From NCBI GenBank assembly GCA_003222895.1, contig QHXI01000052.1:54109-118108 (forward strand): 64,000 bases of DNA, given 5' to 3'. This DNA comes from Acidobacteriota bacterium (GTDB taxonomy: Bacteria > Acidobacteriota > Blastocatellia > Pyrinomonadales > Pyrinomonadaceae). Under the pieces are notes generated by a model. The model ran no database searches. It worked only from the letters and a program-made list of their open reading frames with translations, and was not told where the DNA came from. Below, in pieces: positions 41,689-49,278 of the stretch; the first letter of the stretch is position 1; each line of letters starts with the position of its first letter. Both the position numbers and the translations under genes were made by a program.

Positions 41689-42582
41689 ATCGTTCCAGCG
41701 ATAAAAACCTTCGCCGGATTTTTTGCCGAGCTTGCCCTCGCGCACCATCCGCCGAAGAATTTCCGGCGGCCGAAAAGTTTCCGAACCTAACTGCTGATGC
41801 AGGTACTCGGCAATGTTGAGCCGCACATCGAGTCCAACCAAATCGGTCAAACGCAGCGGACCCATCGGATGGTTATAACCGAGTTCCATCGCCGTGTCGA
41901 TGTCGCGCGCGCTGGCGACCCCCTGCTCGATCATGCGCATTGCTTCGAGTCCAAGCGTCACGCCTAAACGACTCGACGCAAACCCCGGAACGTCACGCAC
42001 CACGATCGGTTCTTTCTTAATTGCCGCGGCAACTATGCGCACGAACTCTGTTGTCGAGGCGGCTGTTTGCTCGCCAACTACAATTTCAACCAGCCGCATA
42101 ATGTGCACCGGATTGAAGAAATGCATGCCGATAACTTTTTCCGGCCGAGCAGAAGCCCTCGCGATTTGACTGATTGATAAAGACGAAGTATTCGAAGCAA
42201 AGATACAGTTGGGATTAGTCAGCGATTCAGATTCTCGCAAGAGATTCTGTTTCAATTCGAGACTCTCAGGCGCGGCCTCGATGATTAGATCAGCTTCCGC
42301 GATATCTTCGAGTTGAGTTGTGGTGCGGATGCGGGCGAGGGTTTGATTTCGATCCTGTTCCGTTACTTTCCCGAGCTGCACGCCTTTCGCGAGATTGTGC
42401 TCGATCGCTTGCCGTCCGCGCGCGACGGAATCTTCGTTGATGTCGCGCAGCATAACTTCATAGCCCGCGGCCGCCGCTACTTGCGCGATACCGTGGCCCA
42501 TCGTGCCCGCGCCAAGCACAGCTATGCGCCGAATAGGGCGAGCAGCAGCTTTATTGTTTCCGTCCGAGTTCCTAATCAACAT
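41656..42582 (-). CDS. 3-hydroxyacyl-CoA (3-hydroxybutyryl-CoA) dehydrogenase
   Basis: The protein of 308 residues has the NAD-binding motif VLGAGTMGHGIAQVAAAAGYEV and the catalytic region with GMHFFNPVHIMRLVEIV (His) and VVRDVPGFASSRLG. The C-terminal helical domain includes MELGYNHPMGPLRLTDLVGLD. It oxidises 3-hydroxyacyl-CoA to 3-ketoacyl-CoA in fatty-acid oxidation or butyrate metabolism. I start at 42582 (MLIRNSDGN); the frame continues 16 codons upstream. The end of the gene is part of a 60-bp tandem duplication. Confidence 0.92.
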   Translation of the reverse strand: MLIRNSDGNNKAAARPIRRIAVLGAGTMGHGIAQVAAAAGYEVMLRDINEDSVARGRQAIEHNLAKGVQLGKVTEQDRNQTLARIRTTTQLEDIAEADLIIEAAPESLELKQNLLRESESLTNPNCIFASNTSSLSISQIARASARPEKVIGMHFFNPVHIMRLVEIVVGEQTAASTTEFVRIVAAAIKKEPIVVRDVPGFASSRLGVTLGLEAMRMIEQGVASARDIDTAMELGYNHPMGPLRLTDLVGLDVRLNIAEYLHQQLGSETFRPPEILRRMVREGKLGKKSGEGFYRWNDQDKAQKAYTT

Positions 42583-42725
42583 GCTCCCTAAAACGTGGCG
42601 AACCGCAAAAGGTGGATCCGGCTTCGACACGGTGGGGCTGGGGCCTGCCTGGTTCGACTAACTTATACAGCATTATTTATACTATACGCGTCACCGAAAA
42701 CGCCAATAGACTTTCCCGTGAACAT

Positions 42726-42803
42726 GTCAGACGGGAGCGGTAGCGACCGGATCGAAACGTTAGGTGAGCAACTGATCCCGTCGCTACCGCTCGGGGTTCT
42801 GAC
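42726..42803. repeat. GTCAG-bounded palindromic element, copy C1
   Basis: A 78-bp palindrome runs from GTCAGACGGGAGCGGTAGC to the reverse complement GCTACCGCTCGGGGTTCTGAC. A unique centre of about 20 bp separates the arms. It is upstream of trxB. It shares GTCAG ends with the B copies, and its CGGGAGCGGTAGCGACCGG arm is repeated at 46202, 47328 and inside tkt. Confidence 0.75.
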
Positions 42804-42827
42804 ACGACAGAAGGAGACCCAACAATC

Positions 42828-43922
42828 TTGGCCACAGAAGAGATTCGCCGCCAGGTAGTTATCATCGGCTCAGGACCGGCAGGACTGACCGCCGCAATCT
42901 ACTCGGCCCGCGCCAACCTGACCCCGCTATTGATCGATGCGCCGGTCGACACTGAGAAACAGACGACTCCCGGCGGTCAGTTGATGATCACCACCGACGT
43001 CGAGAATTACCCGGGATTCGCGAAAGGCATCGAAGGTCCTGAATTAATGATGGAGTTTCGCAAGCAGGCGGAACGATTTGGAACTGAATTCCTGGAAGAG
43101 TGGATCACGAAAGTTGATCTACAGGAACGACCGTTCACCCTTTACACCGAAAACAAAATCATCAGGACCGAGACATTGATCATCGCGTCCGGCGCTTCGG
43201 CAAAATGGCTCGGCGTCCCGGGCGAAGCAAAGACGCCGGTTGGATTCGGTGGCAACGGAGTTTCGGCGTGCGCGACTTGCGATGGGCCGCTGCCCGCCTT
43301 TCGCAACAAGCGTCTGGTCGTCGTTGGCGGTGGGGATACCGCGATGGAAGAAGCGACTTTCCTGACGCGCTACGCTTCGAAAGTTTACGTCGTCCATCGT
43401 CGCGAAAAATTGCGCGCGTCAAAGATCATGCAAGAGAAAGCATTTCGAAACGAGAAGATCGAATTCGTTTGGAACGCCGACGTGCAGGAGATTTTAGGCA
43501 CCGCGGAACATGGAGTTACCGGCGTACGCCTGCGAAACGGGAGTGACGGAGAGCATTTTACTTTAGAGTGCGAAGGCGTCTTTATCGCGATCGGTCACAA
43601 GCCCAACACCGATCTCTTCAAAGGCCAGATCGATATGGACCCGGTCGGCTATCTCCTCACGAACGGGCATTCAACCGCGACGAACATTCCCGGCGTGTTT
43701 GCGTGTGGCGACGTGCAGGATTCGGTCTATCGGCAGGCAATTACCGCCGCGGGCACCGGCTGCATGTCGGCGATCGACGCAGAGCGTTTTCTCGATCACT
43801 TGCCCGTTGAAATGCCCAGCGGAGAAGAAGTGACGATCGAAGGCGAGCACATCACGGTCGATCGCAAATTGATCATTGAGCCGACCGGTGAGGTTATTTC
43901 GAACGAGCCGGCGCCCGATTAG
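42828..43922 (+). CDS. trxB: Thioredoxin reductase
   Basis: The 364-residue flavoprotein has FAD motif VIIGSGPAGLTAAIYSARANL, the redox pair in ACATCDGPLP (Cys148 and Cys151), the NADPH motif VVVGGGDTAMEEATFL and a second FAD motif TNIPGVFACGDVQD. It reduces thioredoxin with NADPH. The protein is about 45 residues longer than standard TrxB; the extra part is a C-terminal tail (VTIEGEHITVDRKLIIEP) that looks like a small beta domain. The start is TTG at 42828 with AAGGAG upstream. Convergent with the DsbA-like gene, 12 bp apart. Confidence 0.95.
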   Translation: MATEEIRRQVVIIGSGPAGLTAAIYSARANLTPLLIDAPVDTEKQTTPGGQLMITTDVENYPGFAKGIEGPELMMEFRKQAERFGTEFLEEWITKVDLQERPFTLYTENKIIRTETLIIASGASAKWLGVPGEAKTPVGFGGNGVSACATCDGPLPAFRNKRLVVVGGGDTAMEEATFLTRYASKVYVVHRREKLRASKIMQEKAFRNEKIEFVWNADVQEILGTAEHGVTGVRLRNGSDGEHFTLECEGVFIAIGHKPNTDLFKGQIDMDPVGYLLTNGHSTATNIPGVFACGDVQDSVYRQAITAAGTGCMSAIDAERFLDHLPVEMPSGEEVTIEGEHITVDRKLIIEPTGEVISNEPAPD

Positions 43923-43934
43923 CATCGAAGCGAG

Positions 43935-44615
43935 TTATTTTCCAGCCGCCTTAAGCGCGTCGTTAATCATCTGACGCAGGCCTTCAGGTTTCCATTGCTG
44001 CGGGTCTTTGGCTTCGTTCCCATTCACGAAGAAACTCGGAGTAGAGTTAATGCTCAGCGCATGCGAGCGCTTTCCGTCCTGAAATATTCGCTGTGCAACT
44101 TTCTCGCCGTTTAGATCCTTCATGAACTGATCCGGGTTCAATCCGATCTGCTTCCCGTAATCGACAAAAACCGGCACGAGATCCTTCGCCTGAGTCCAGG
44201 TGGTTTGATCTTCGTAAAGCTTGTCGTGCATCGCCCAGAATTTGTCTTCGCCTTGCAGGCCCGCAGCTTCGGCTGCTTGCGCCGCGAGCAGCGCATGTTC
44301 GTGCGTGGGGACCAGCGGGTTCTCGCGAAAGATTATCCGCAGGCGATCGCCGTATTCGGCTTCGATCTTTTTCAACTCGTGGTAGTAAGCACCGCACGAA
44401 GGGCATTGAAAATCGCCAAACTCTTCCAGCGTGACCGGCGCATTCAGGTTACCGCGAATGTGCGGAGGCTCAGCGCCCTTAACGTCTAAAGCGGGATCGG
44501 GTGTCGGATTAGACGAGTTGATCGATTGGCGTGACGAGCGCAGCAGAACCCAACCGCCGGCGATCGCGGCCATCAAAACGATCGCGATCACTACGAATGG
44601 AAGTGACTTTTTCAT
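43935..44615 (-). CDS. DsbA-family thiol oxidoreductase with N-terminal anchor
   Basis: The 226-residue protein has a membrane anchor (residues about 6-26), a Ser/Asn/Pro linker, and a thioredoxin fold with helical insert. The active site is Cys71-Pro-Ser-Cys74 in FGDFQCPSCGAYYHEL, and the cis-Pro is in STPSFFVNG. This is the layout of extracytoplasmic DsbA/DSBA-like oxidoreductases that make disulfides. It lies 3 bp after a lipoprotein gene on the same strand. A VKOR-type partner that could reoxidise it is encoded at 61231-61686. Confidence 0.9.
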   Translation of the reverse strand: MKKSLPFVVIAIVLMAAIAGGWVLLRSSRQSINSSNPTPDPALDVKGAEPPHIRGNLNAPVTLEEFGDFQCPSCGAYYHELKKIEAEYGDRLRIIFRENPLVPTHEHALLAAQAAEAAGLQGEDKFWAMHDKLYEDQTTWTQAKDLVPVFVDYGKQIGLNPDQFMKDLNGEKVAQRIFQDGKRSHALSINSTPSFFVNGNEAKDPQQWKPEGLRQMINDALKAAGK

Positions 44616-44618
44616 AGC

Positions 44619-45119
44619 TTACTCGACCGTGTAATCGATCGTCTTGTCGAGACTGCCGTTGATGTAAACTTCGACCCGATACTTTCCGGCAGGCCAATCT
44701 CGCGGCAGTGTCAGATGTCCGTGCACCTTATTTTCGAAAGACTTCGTCGTATAGTCGATTGTCTTGATTTCTTCATCGCTCGAACCGGCCACATCGGCAG
44801 CCTTCCAAATGAATCGAACATTTGTGCCGCCCTTGGCTTTGTTCAACTCGATGAGGCAGTGAACTGTGCGATCGCCCGGGGCGTAAGAAGTCGTTTCATC
44901 GCCGGCCTGGCCGTCTTTGTCTTTGGCCATGTAGATCTTGTCGATGTACACATCGGCATTTGCTGAGCGGGTCGGCTGCGGCGTCGGTTTGCTCGTGTTC
45001 GAGTTCGCATTCTTGTTTGAGTTATTCGAGTTGTTGCTGTTGCTGTTCTTGCTGAGATTGCAGGCGAGCACCGCAAAGAGCAGCAGGCCGGCGGCCAGGT
45101 AAGCGGGGTGACGTTTCAT
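44619..45119 (-). CDS. Lipoprotein with Asn-rich linker
   Basis: The 166-residue protein has a signal peptide ending in the lipobox LFAVLAC (Cys20), then a Ser/Asn/Lys repeat linker (SNSNNSNNSNKNANSN) and a soluble domain of about 110 residues. The soluble domain has alternating polar and hydrophobic strands (DVYIDKIYMAKDKDG, KVHGHLTLPRDWPAGKYRVEVYI). The last strand pattern resembles immunoglobulin-like bacterial domains. Function is unknown. It is probably anchored in the outer membrane. The DsbA-like gene follows 3 bp later, so the pair is co-expressed. Confidence 0.82.
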   Translation of the reverse strand: MKRHPAYLAAGLLLFAVLACNLSKNSNSNNSNNSNKNANSNTSKPTPQPTRSANADVYIDKIYMAKDKDGQAGDETTSYAPGDRTVHCLIELNKAKGGTNVRFIWKAADVAGSSDEEIKTIDYTTKSFENKVHGHLTLPRDWPAGKYRVEVYINGSLDKTIDYTVE

Positions 45120-45139
45120 TTGATGTCCTTTCTGAGAAT

Positions 45140-45158
45140 CGCAAGCTGATAACTTGCG
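45140..45158. repeat. CGCAAG/CTTGCG hairpin
   Basis: CGCAAG (45140-45145) pairs with CTTGCG (45153-45158) around the loop ctgataa, just upstream of the lipoprotein gene. Related hairpins are at 45897-45942 and 62410-62430. Confidence 0.5.
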
Positions 45159-45185
45159 GACGCAAATACTAACTTTGCGCTGTAT

Positions 45186-45884
45186 CTAAGCTGCGGCGGC
45201 CAAAGCACCCGCCAGCGATCGAAAAAGTTCGCGGCCATCGCTCGAGCCCAGTAGATCTTCACAGGCGCGTTCCGGATGCGGCATCAAACCCAGAACATTG
45301 CGCTCACTATTGCAGATGCCGGCAATGTTATCACGCGAGCCATTCGGGTTCGCGGCGTCAGTTAACTGGCCATTCGGATCGCTGTAGCGGAAGATGATTC
45401 GCTGTTTGCGGCTCAACTCTTCGAATGTTGCATCATCGCAAACATAATTTCCTTCGGCGTGCGCAATCGGCATGCGCAGCACGCTTACGAGTTTCAGTTC
45501 ATGCGTGAACGGAGTGTCGGTGCTTTCCACCCGGACGTTTACGTGGTCGCAGATGAAATGCAAATCGCGGTTGCGCATCAAGGCACCGGGCAGCAGACCG
45601 GCTTCGCATAGAATTTGAAACCCGTTGCAGATTCCCAGCACCAGCTTACCCTCGGCCGCGAACTCCTTCACCGAATTCATCACCGGCGAGAACCGCGCCA
45701 ACGCACCCGCGCGCAAATAATCTCCATAAGAAAATCCGCCGGGAATAATAACCGCGTCGTAGGTCGAAAGATCTGTATCGCGATGCCAGATGAAATCGAC
45801 CGGCTGGCCCACATGCTTCGAGATGACGTGATAAGCATCGTGGTCGCAATTGGAGCCGGGGAAAACTATGACGCCGAATTTCAT
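45186..45884 (-). CDS. purQ: Phosphoribosylformylglycinamidine synthase subunit PurQ
   Basis: The 232-residue glutaminase subunit supplies ammonia for the fourth step of purine synthesis. It has [36 protein letters not shown], the nucleophile Cys86 in [19 protein letters not shown], and the late PHPERACED with catalytic His and Glu. The purS gene lies 58 bp upstream on the same strand; purL lies about 17 kb away at the other end of the window and on the other strand. The intergenic 45885-45942 holds a hairpin. Confidence 0.96.
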   Translation of the reverse strand: MKFGVIVFPGSNCDHDAYHVISKHVGQPVDFIWHRDTDLSTYDAVIIPGGFSYGDYLRAGALARFSPVMNSVKEFAAEGKLVLGICNGFQILCEAGLLPGALMRNRDLHFICDHVNVRVESTDTPFTHELKLVSVLRMPIAHAEGNYVCDDATFEELSRKQRIIFRYSDPNGQLTDAANPNGSRDNIAGICNSERNVLGLMPHPERACEDLLGSSDGRELFRSLAGALAAAA

Positions 45885-45896
45885 AATCTGTACCCC

Positions 45897-45942
45897 AAGC
45901 TGGCAGCTTGCGCGGGTCGCTTTCGCAAGCTAACAGCTCGCG
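45897..45942. repeat. AAGCT/AGCTT and CGCAAGCT/AGCTCGCG hairpins
   Basis: Two small hairpins fill the purS-purQ gap: AAGCTggcAGCTT (45897-45909) and CGCAAGCTaacAGCTCGCG (45924-45942). The second has the same architecture as the hairpins at 45140 and 62410. They might affect expression of purQ relative to purS. Confidence 0.5.
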
Positions 45943-46188
45943 TTACTGCTCAATCTCCACACGAAAATCTTCAATAATCGGATTCGACAAAACGTCGCGC
46001 GCCAATTTCTCGGCGTCCGCGCGCGCATCCTCAGCATTGCCCGACGCATCGATCGCGATTTCGAAATACTTGCCTTGACGAATGTCGCTGACGCCGCTAA
46101 ATCCTAACAATTCGACGGCGTGCTTGATCGCTTTCCCCTGGGGATCGAGGACGCTCGGTTTCAGGGTGACGTAAACTTTGGCTTTCAT
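45943..46188 (-). CDS. purS: Phosphoribosylformylglycinamidine synthase subunit PurS
   Basis: The 81-residue protein matches PurS: MKAKVYVTLKPSVLDPQGKAI at the start, HAVELLGFSGVSDIRQGKYFEI in the middle and LLSNPIIEDF-like SNPIIEDFRVEIEQ at the end. PurS bridges PurL and PurQ in the three-subunit FGAM synthase. The true start is 46188; upstream codons lie in a palindromic repeat. A small spacer with hairpins precedes purQ. Confidence 0.92.
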   Translation of the reverse strand: MKAKVYVTLKPSVLDPQGKAIKHAVELLGFSGVSDIRQGKYFEIAIDASGNAEDARADAEKLARDVLSNPIIEDFRVEIEQ

Positions 46189-46201
46189 AAATGAGCGCGT
46201 A

Positions 46202-46324
46202 TCAGTACCGCCAACGATAGCGAGCGGATCAAAATGAGCTTTACGTTCAATGCGGTAGTTGCGTTTGGATCCCGTCGCTACCGCTCCGGGTACTGACACC
46301 TGCCGCTCGCTTCGGGCACTGACA
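46202..46324. repeat. GTCAG-bounded palindromic element, copy C2 (composite)
   Basis: The left end (CAGTACCGCCAACGATAGCG), a unique centre and the right end (CGTCGCTACCGCTCCGGGTACTGAC, stopping at 46298) form a palindrome. A second right end (CCGCTCGCTTCGGGCACTGAC) follows at 46301-46324. This copy therefore seems to have an added partial copy. It combines the TACC/GGTA ends of the B family with the C-type arm. Confidence 0.65.
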
Positions 46325-46434
46325 CCAATTGAACGCAAGATATTACGATAAATGTTGCGCCAGGTGTAGCCGATAGCATAGTATTTCCGCCATCGCAGTT
46401 CGCTTTCCGATTCATTTTCGCAAGGAGTACGGCA

Positions 46435-46881
46435 ATGGCAACTCCATATCCAGAAGCGGCGCCCGCATCCGGAGCGCCTGGCGGCAAGACAAGTTTCATG
46501 AACCTCGACTCAAACGTTGGGGCCATGCTCTGTTACATCGCGAACTTTTTGTGCTGCCTTGGTGTGGTGCTCGCGATCGTTTTTTTGTTCACTGAAAAAG
46601 AAAACCGGTTCGTGAAATTTCACGCCGTGCAGTCATTGTTTCTCGCGGCTCTGCAGATTGCGGTCGGAATCGTCATTGGCATTCTTGGCTTGATCCTGTC
46701 ACTCGCGCTTAATGCGTTCGATTTGTCATGGGTGGCATGGATCCTAATCCTCGGGCTGCGGTTCATTCTGCTCATTGTATTTCTGGCACTCTGGATCATG
46801 GGCGGCATAAAAGCTTACGGCGGTCAGTGGTACAAGCTGCCGATCATCGGCGAGTTCGCATGGAAGACCGTTAACAAGTAA
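46435..46881 (+). CDS. DUF4870 membrane protein
   Basis: The 148-residue protein has a Pro/Ala-rich N-terminus, then four hydrophobic segments. The conserved pair is NVGAMLCYIANFLCCLGVVLAIV and the DUF4870 motif EKENRFVKFHAVQSLFL. It ends IGGxKAYGGQWYKLPIIGEFA. The DUF4870/Tic20-like family has no settled function. AAGGAG lies 8 bases before the ATG. A shorter paralogue follows 39 bp downstream, with the same RFVKFHA and KLPIIG blocks. Confidence 0.85.
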   Translation: MATPYPEAAPASGAPGGKTSFMNLDSNVGAMLCYIANFLCCLGVVLAIVFLFTEKENRFVKFHAVQSLFLAALQIAVGIVIGILGLILSLALNAFDLSWVAWILILGLRFILLIVFLALWIMGGIKAYGGQWYKLPIIGEFAWKTVNK

Positions 46882-46920
46882 TCCAAAAATCACAAACGTA
46901 ACCCGACAGGAGGAACTGGA

Positions 46921-47325
46921 ATGGATACAGGCAAGTCCGCTCTTGGTTTGGATGGAAATCTGGCCGCTGCGCTGGGCTATCCGATCGGCATCATCGCCAT
47001 CATCTGCCTCATCATGGAAAAAGAGAATCGCTTCGTGAAGTTCCACGCGCTGCAATCGATTCTGCTCCACGCCGGATTTCTTGTCATAGCAATCGCGCTG
47101 TGGATTATTGGAATAGTTTTGCTGATCGCAGGCGTCGCCGCGAGCGCTGCCACGAATAGCGGCGCGGTGGGCGGCATCATGGGTATGCTGATGGGTCTGG
47201 TCTGGCTGGTCGTGGTGATCGCTTACCTGGGCGGCCTGATCTTCGCGGCCGTCAAATCGTACGGCGGCGCGGAGTTCAAGCTGCCGATCATCGGCAACAT
47301 GGCTGAGAAGTTCGCAAACAAGTAA
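46921..47325 (+). CDS. DUF4870 membrane protein, tandem paralogue
   Basis: The 134-residue protein repeats the DUF4870 pattern (ALGYPIGIIAIICLIMEKENRFVKFHALQSILL and FKLPIIGNMAEKFANK) with three or four membrane helices. It is likely co-translated with the preceding copy, as AGGAGG lies before its ATG. The duplication suggests the two form a heteromeric membrane unit. The TAA stop is followed by the C3 palindrome, which probably also ends the transcript. Confidence 0.85.
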   Translation: MDTGKSALGLDGNLAAALGYPIGIIAIICLIMEKENRFVKFHALQSILLHAGFLVIAIALWIIGIVLLIAGVAASAATNSGAVGGIMGMLMGLVWLVVVIAYLGGLIFAAVKSYGGAEFKLPIIGNMAEKFANK

Positions 47326-47327
47326 AC

Positions 47328-47419
47328 GTCAGAACCGGGAGCGGTAGCGACCGATCAAGTGGGACCTGAGTTAGGCCATGCTCCCTCTTGATCCGTTCGC
47401 TACCGCTCCCGGTTCGTAA
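47328..47419. repeat. GTCAG-bounded palindromic element, copy C3
   Basis: The arms GTCAGAACCGGGAGCGGTAG and CTACCGCTCCCGGTTCG are near perfect inverted copies about 50 bp apart. It fills the whole spacer between the convergent DUF4870 and purB genes, so it could act as a terminator for both. The left arm closely matches copy C1. Confidence 0.75.
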
Positions 47420-48712
47420 CTATCCAAACACCCGCGCGAATATCGCATCGACATTCCGCAGATAAGTATCGAGCGAGAACACTCGATCGATTTGTTCCTT
47501 CGACAAGTGTCCGGCAATATCCTGATCGGCTGACACGACAGATTTCAGATCGCCGCCTTCATCCCAAGCCGTCATCGCATTCCGCTGCACCCATTCGTAA
47601 GCCTGCTCGCGAGAAACGCCAGCCTGTGTCAACGACAGCAACAACTGTCCGCTGAAGATCGATCCGCGCGTCGCGTTAAGGTTTTCGAGCATTCGCTCCG
47701 GATAAACGACGAGCCCCTCGATCAGCGAAGTCATCTTCGCCAGCATGTAATCAATGGCGATGCTTGAATCGGGCAGCACCACGCGCTCGGCCGACGAATG
47801 CGAGATGTCGCGTTCGTGCCACAGGGCAACGTTCTCCAAGCCGACGATGCTGTTCGCGCGAACGACACGCGCCATACCGCAGATGCGTTCCGATAGAATC
47901 GGATTGCGCTTGTGCGGCATCGCGCTCGATCCTTTCTGGCCACGCTTGAATTTTTCCTGAGCTTCGCGCACTTCGGTGCGTTGCCAATGACGAATCTGCA
48001 AAGCGAACTTGTCGAGCGATGACGCGATGACTGCCAGCGTGCATAAGTACTCGGCGTAATTATCGCGTTGAATAATCTGCGTTGAGACGGGCGCGGCTTT
48101 CAATTCCAGACGCGCGCAAACCTTTTCTTCGACAATCGGATCGAGATGCGCGAATGCGCCGACCGCGCCGCTGATTTTTCCGACTGAGACAGTCGCGCGC
48201 GCTTTCAACAAGCGCTCACGATCGCGGCGCACCTCGTCGTACCAGAGCGCGAACGTCAACCCGAACGAAGTTGGCTCAGCGTGGATGCCGTGCGTGCGCC
48301 CGACTTGCGGCGTGTGCTTGAATTCGAGAGCGCGGCGCTTGAGAACATCGAGCAACGCATCGATCTTCGGGAGCAGAAGGTCGCACGCTTCACGAAGCAA
48401 GAGCGCATTCGCGGTGTCAACGACATCGGACGACGTCAGTCCGTAATGAACGAAGCGCGACGCTTCTCCGATCGACTCAGCAAGGTTGGTTGTGAACGCG
48501 ATGACATCGTGATCGGTTGTCTTCTCGATCTCGTTAATACGTTCGACGGAGAATTTCGCGCGGCTCTTGATTTGTTCCAACGCGTCACGCGGAATCGTTC
48601 CCATCTGCGCATGGACCTCGCAGACAGCGATCTCAACATCCAGCCATTTCTGGAACTTGGTCTGTTCAGACCAGAGCGCGCCCATTTCGGGCAGTGTGTA
48701 TCGCGAAATCAT
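47420..48712 (-). CDS. purB: Adenylosuccinate lyase
   Basis: The 430-residue fumarase-fold protein catalyses two steps of purine synthesis (release of fumarate from SAICAR and adenylosuccinate). It has TTDHDVIAFTTNLAE with the catalytic His, GLTSSDVVDTANAL, the signature GSSAMPHKRNPILSERICGMARV and SHSSAERVVLPDSSIAID. Length fits PurB. The gene points the same way as purQ/purS but is separated from them by the divergent DUF4870 pair. The heptamer repeat at 48715-48781 lies right upstream of its ATG. Confidence 0.96.
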   Translation of the reverse strand: MISRYTLPEMGALWSEQTKFQKWLDVEIAVCEVHAQMGTIPRDALEQIKSRAKFSVERINEIEKTTDHDVIAFTTNLAESIGEASRFVHYGLTSSDVVDTANALLLREACDLLLPKIDALLDVLKRRALEFKHTPQVGRTHGIHAEPTSFGLTFALWYDEVRRDRERLLKARATVSVGKISGAVGAFAHLDPIVEEKVCARLELKAAPVSTQIIQRDNYAEYLCTLAVIASSLDKFALQIRHWQRTEVREAQEKFKRGQKGSSAMPHKRNPILSERICGMARVVRANSIVGLENVALWHERDISHSSAERVVLPDSSIAIDYMLAKMTSLIEGLVVYPERMLENLNATRGSIFSGQLLLSLTQAGVSREQAYEWVQRNAMTAWDEGGDLKSVVSADQDIAGHLSKEQIDRVFSLDTYLRNVDAIFARVFG

Positions 48713-48714
48713 AT

Positions 48715-48781
48715 GTTTCAGGTTTCAAGTTTCGGGTTTCACGATAATCAGCGAACTTGAAACATGAAACCTTAAACTTGA
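48715..48781. repeat. Heptamer-periodic inverted repeat (GTTTCAG units)
   Basis: Left arm units are GTTTCAG, GTTTCAA, GTTTCGG and GTTTCAC (48715-48742). The right arm is AACTTGA, AACATGA, AACCTTA and AACTTGA (48754-48781). The arms are complementary and 11 bp apart. It lies between the purB start and a lipoprotein stop, so it may form a hairpin in the purB leader. Confidence 0.7.
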
Positions 48782-48786
48782 GACTT

Positions 48787-49278
48787 TTATTTCAACCCAC
48801 TCGAACTCACATAATACTTTGCTAGAGCCCAACGCCCGCCGTGTTCGATCAGCGTGAAGGTTTCCAGTCCTTCGCCGCGATCGAAAGTAGTCTGATAAGT
48901 AACGGTCACGGAGTGTCCGGCGATCGGCGCAGTCGATGTTTGTTCTTCGCGCGCGGTCAACAAGCTGCGCGTCCGCGCTTTGCCCAAGCGATCGCGTAAA
49001 GTCTGAACCGTTGATCGGGATTGCTCGAGCGTCGATTGATTGCGCCACTCGTCCGACGCTTCCTGATAAAGTTCGTCGTAACGTGCTGCGTCAATATTTT
49101 CGATCGCCGCATCGAGCGCCGTCTGCGCACCGGCGGGAATGCCGCTGCGACGCATGTTGGCGGTGCAGGCACTGAACAGAATTGCGCCAGCGACAATTAG
49201 TGTCAGAAGCCCGACCGTCAGGGAGGGCCACCCTTGAATCCGGCCCTTGCTTACGCGCGGGCTTCTGACACACGTCAT
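48787..49278 (-). CDS. Lipoprotein of unknown function
   Basis: The 163-residue protein has a signal peptide ending in the lipobox ILFSAC. The mature part has a helical region with QTALDAAIENIDAARYDELYQEASDEWRNQSTLEQS and then strands (VTVTYQTTFDRGEGLETFTLIEHGGRWALAKYYVS) of the kind seen in DUF4019- or nuclear-transport-factor-like domains. The ATG at 49278 overlaps the MBL gene stop (ATGA), so translation is coupled. The signal peptide is largely encoded by the D1 palindrome (49200-49272), which replaced or created the original leader. No family is certain. Confidence 0.75.
   Translation of the reverse strand: MTCVRSPRVSKGRIQGWPSLTVGLLTLIVAGAILFSACTANMRRSGIPAGAQTALDAAIENIDAARYDELYQEASDEWRNQSTLEQSRSTVQTLRDRLGKARTRSLLTAREEQTSTAPIAGHSVTVTYQTTFDRGEGLETFTLIEHGGRWALAKYYVSSSGLK
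49200..49272 (-). repeat. GTCAG-bounded palindromic element, copy D1, inside a gene
   Basis: On the coding strand the element runs from GTGTCAGAAGCCCG to CGGGCTTCTGACAC, with about 45 unique bases between. It lies inside the N-terminal codons of the lipoprotein gene 48787-49278 and supplies the residues VRSPRVSKGRIQGWPSLTV. Its GTCAG ends match the B and C elements. Confidence 0.7.

Noticed and set aside
42595..42858. Plus-strand frame of 87 residues before trxB
   Set aside because: It runs through the C1 palindrome and into trxB, with no motif.
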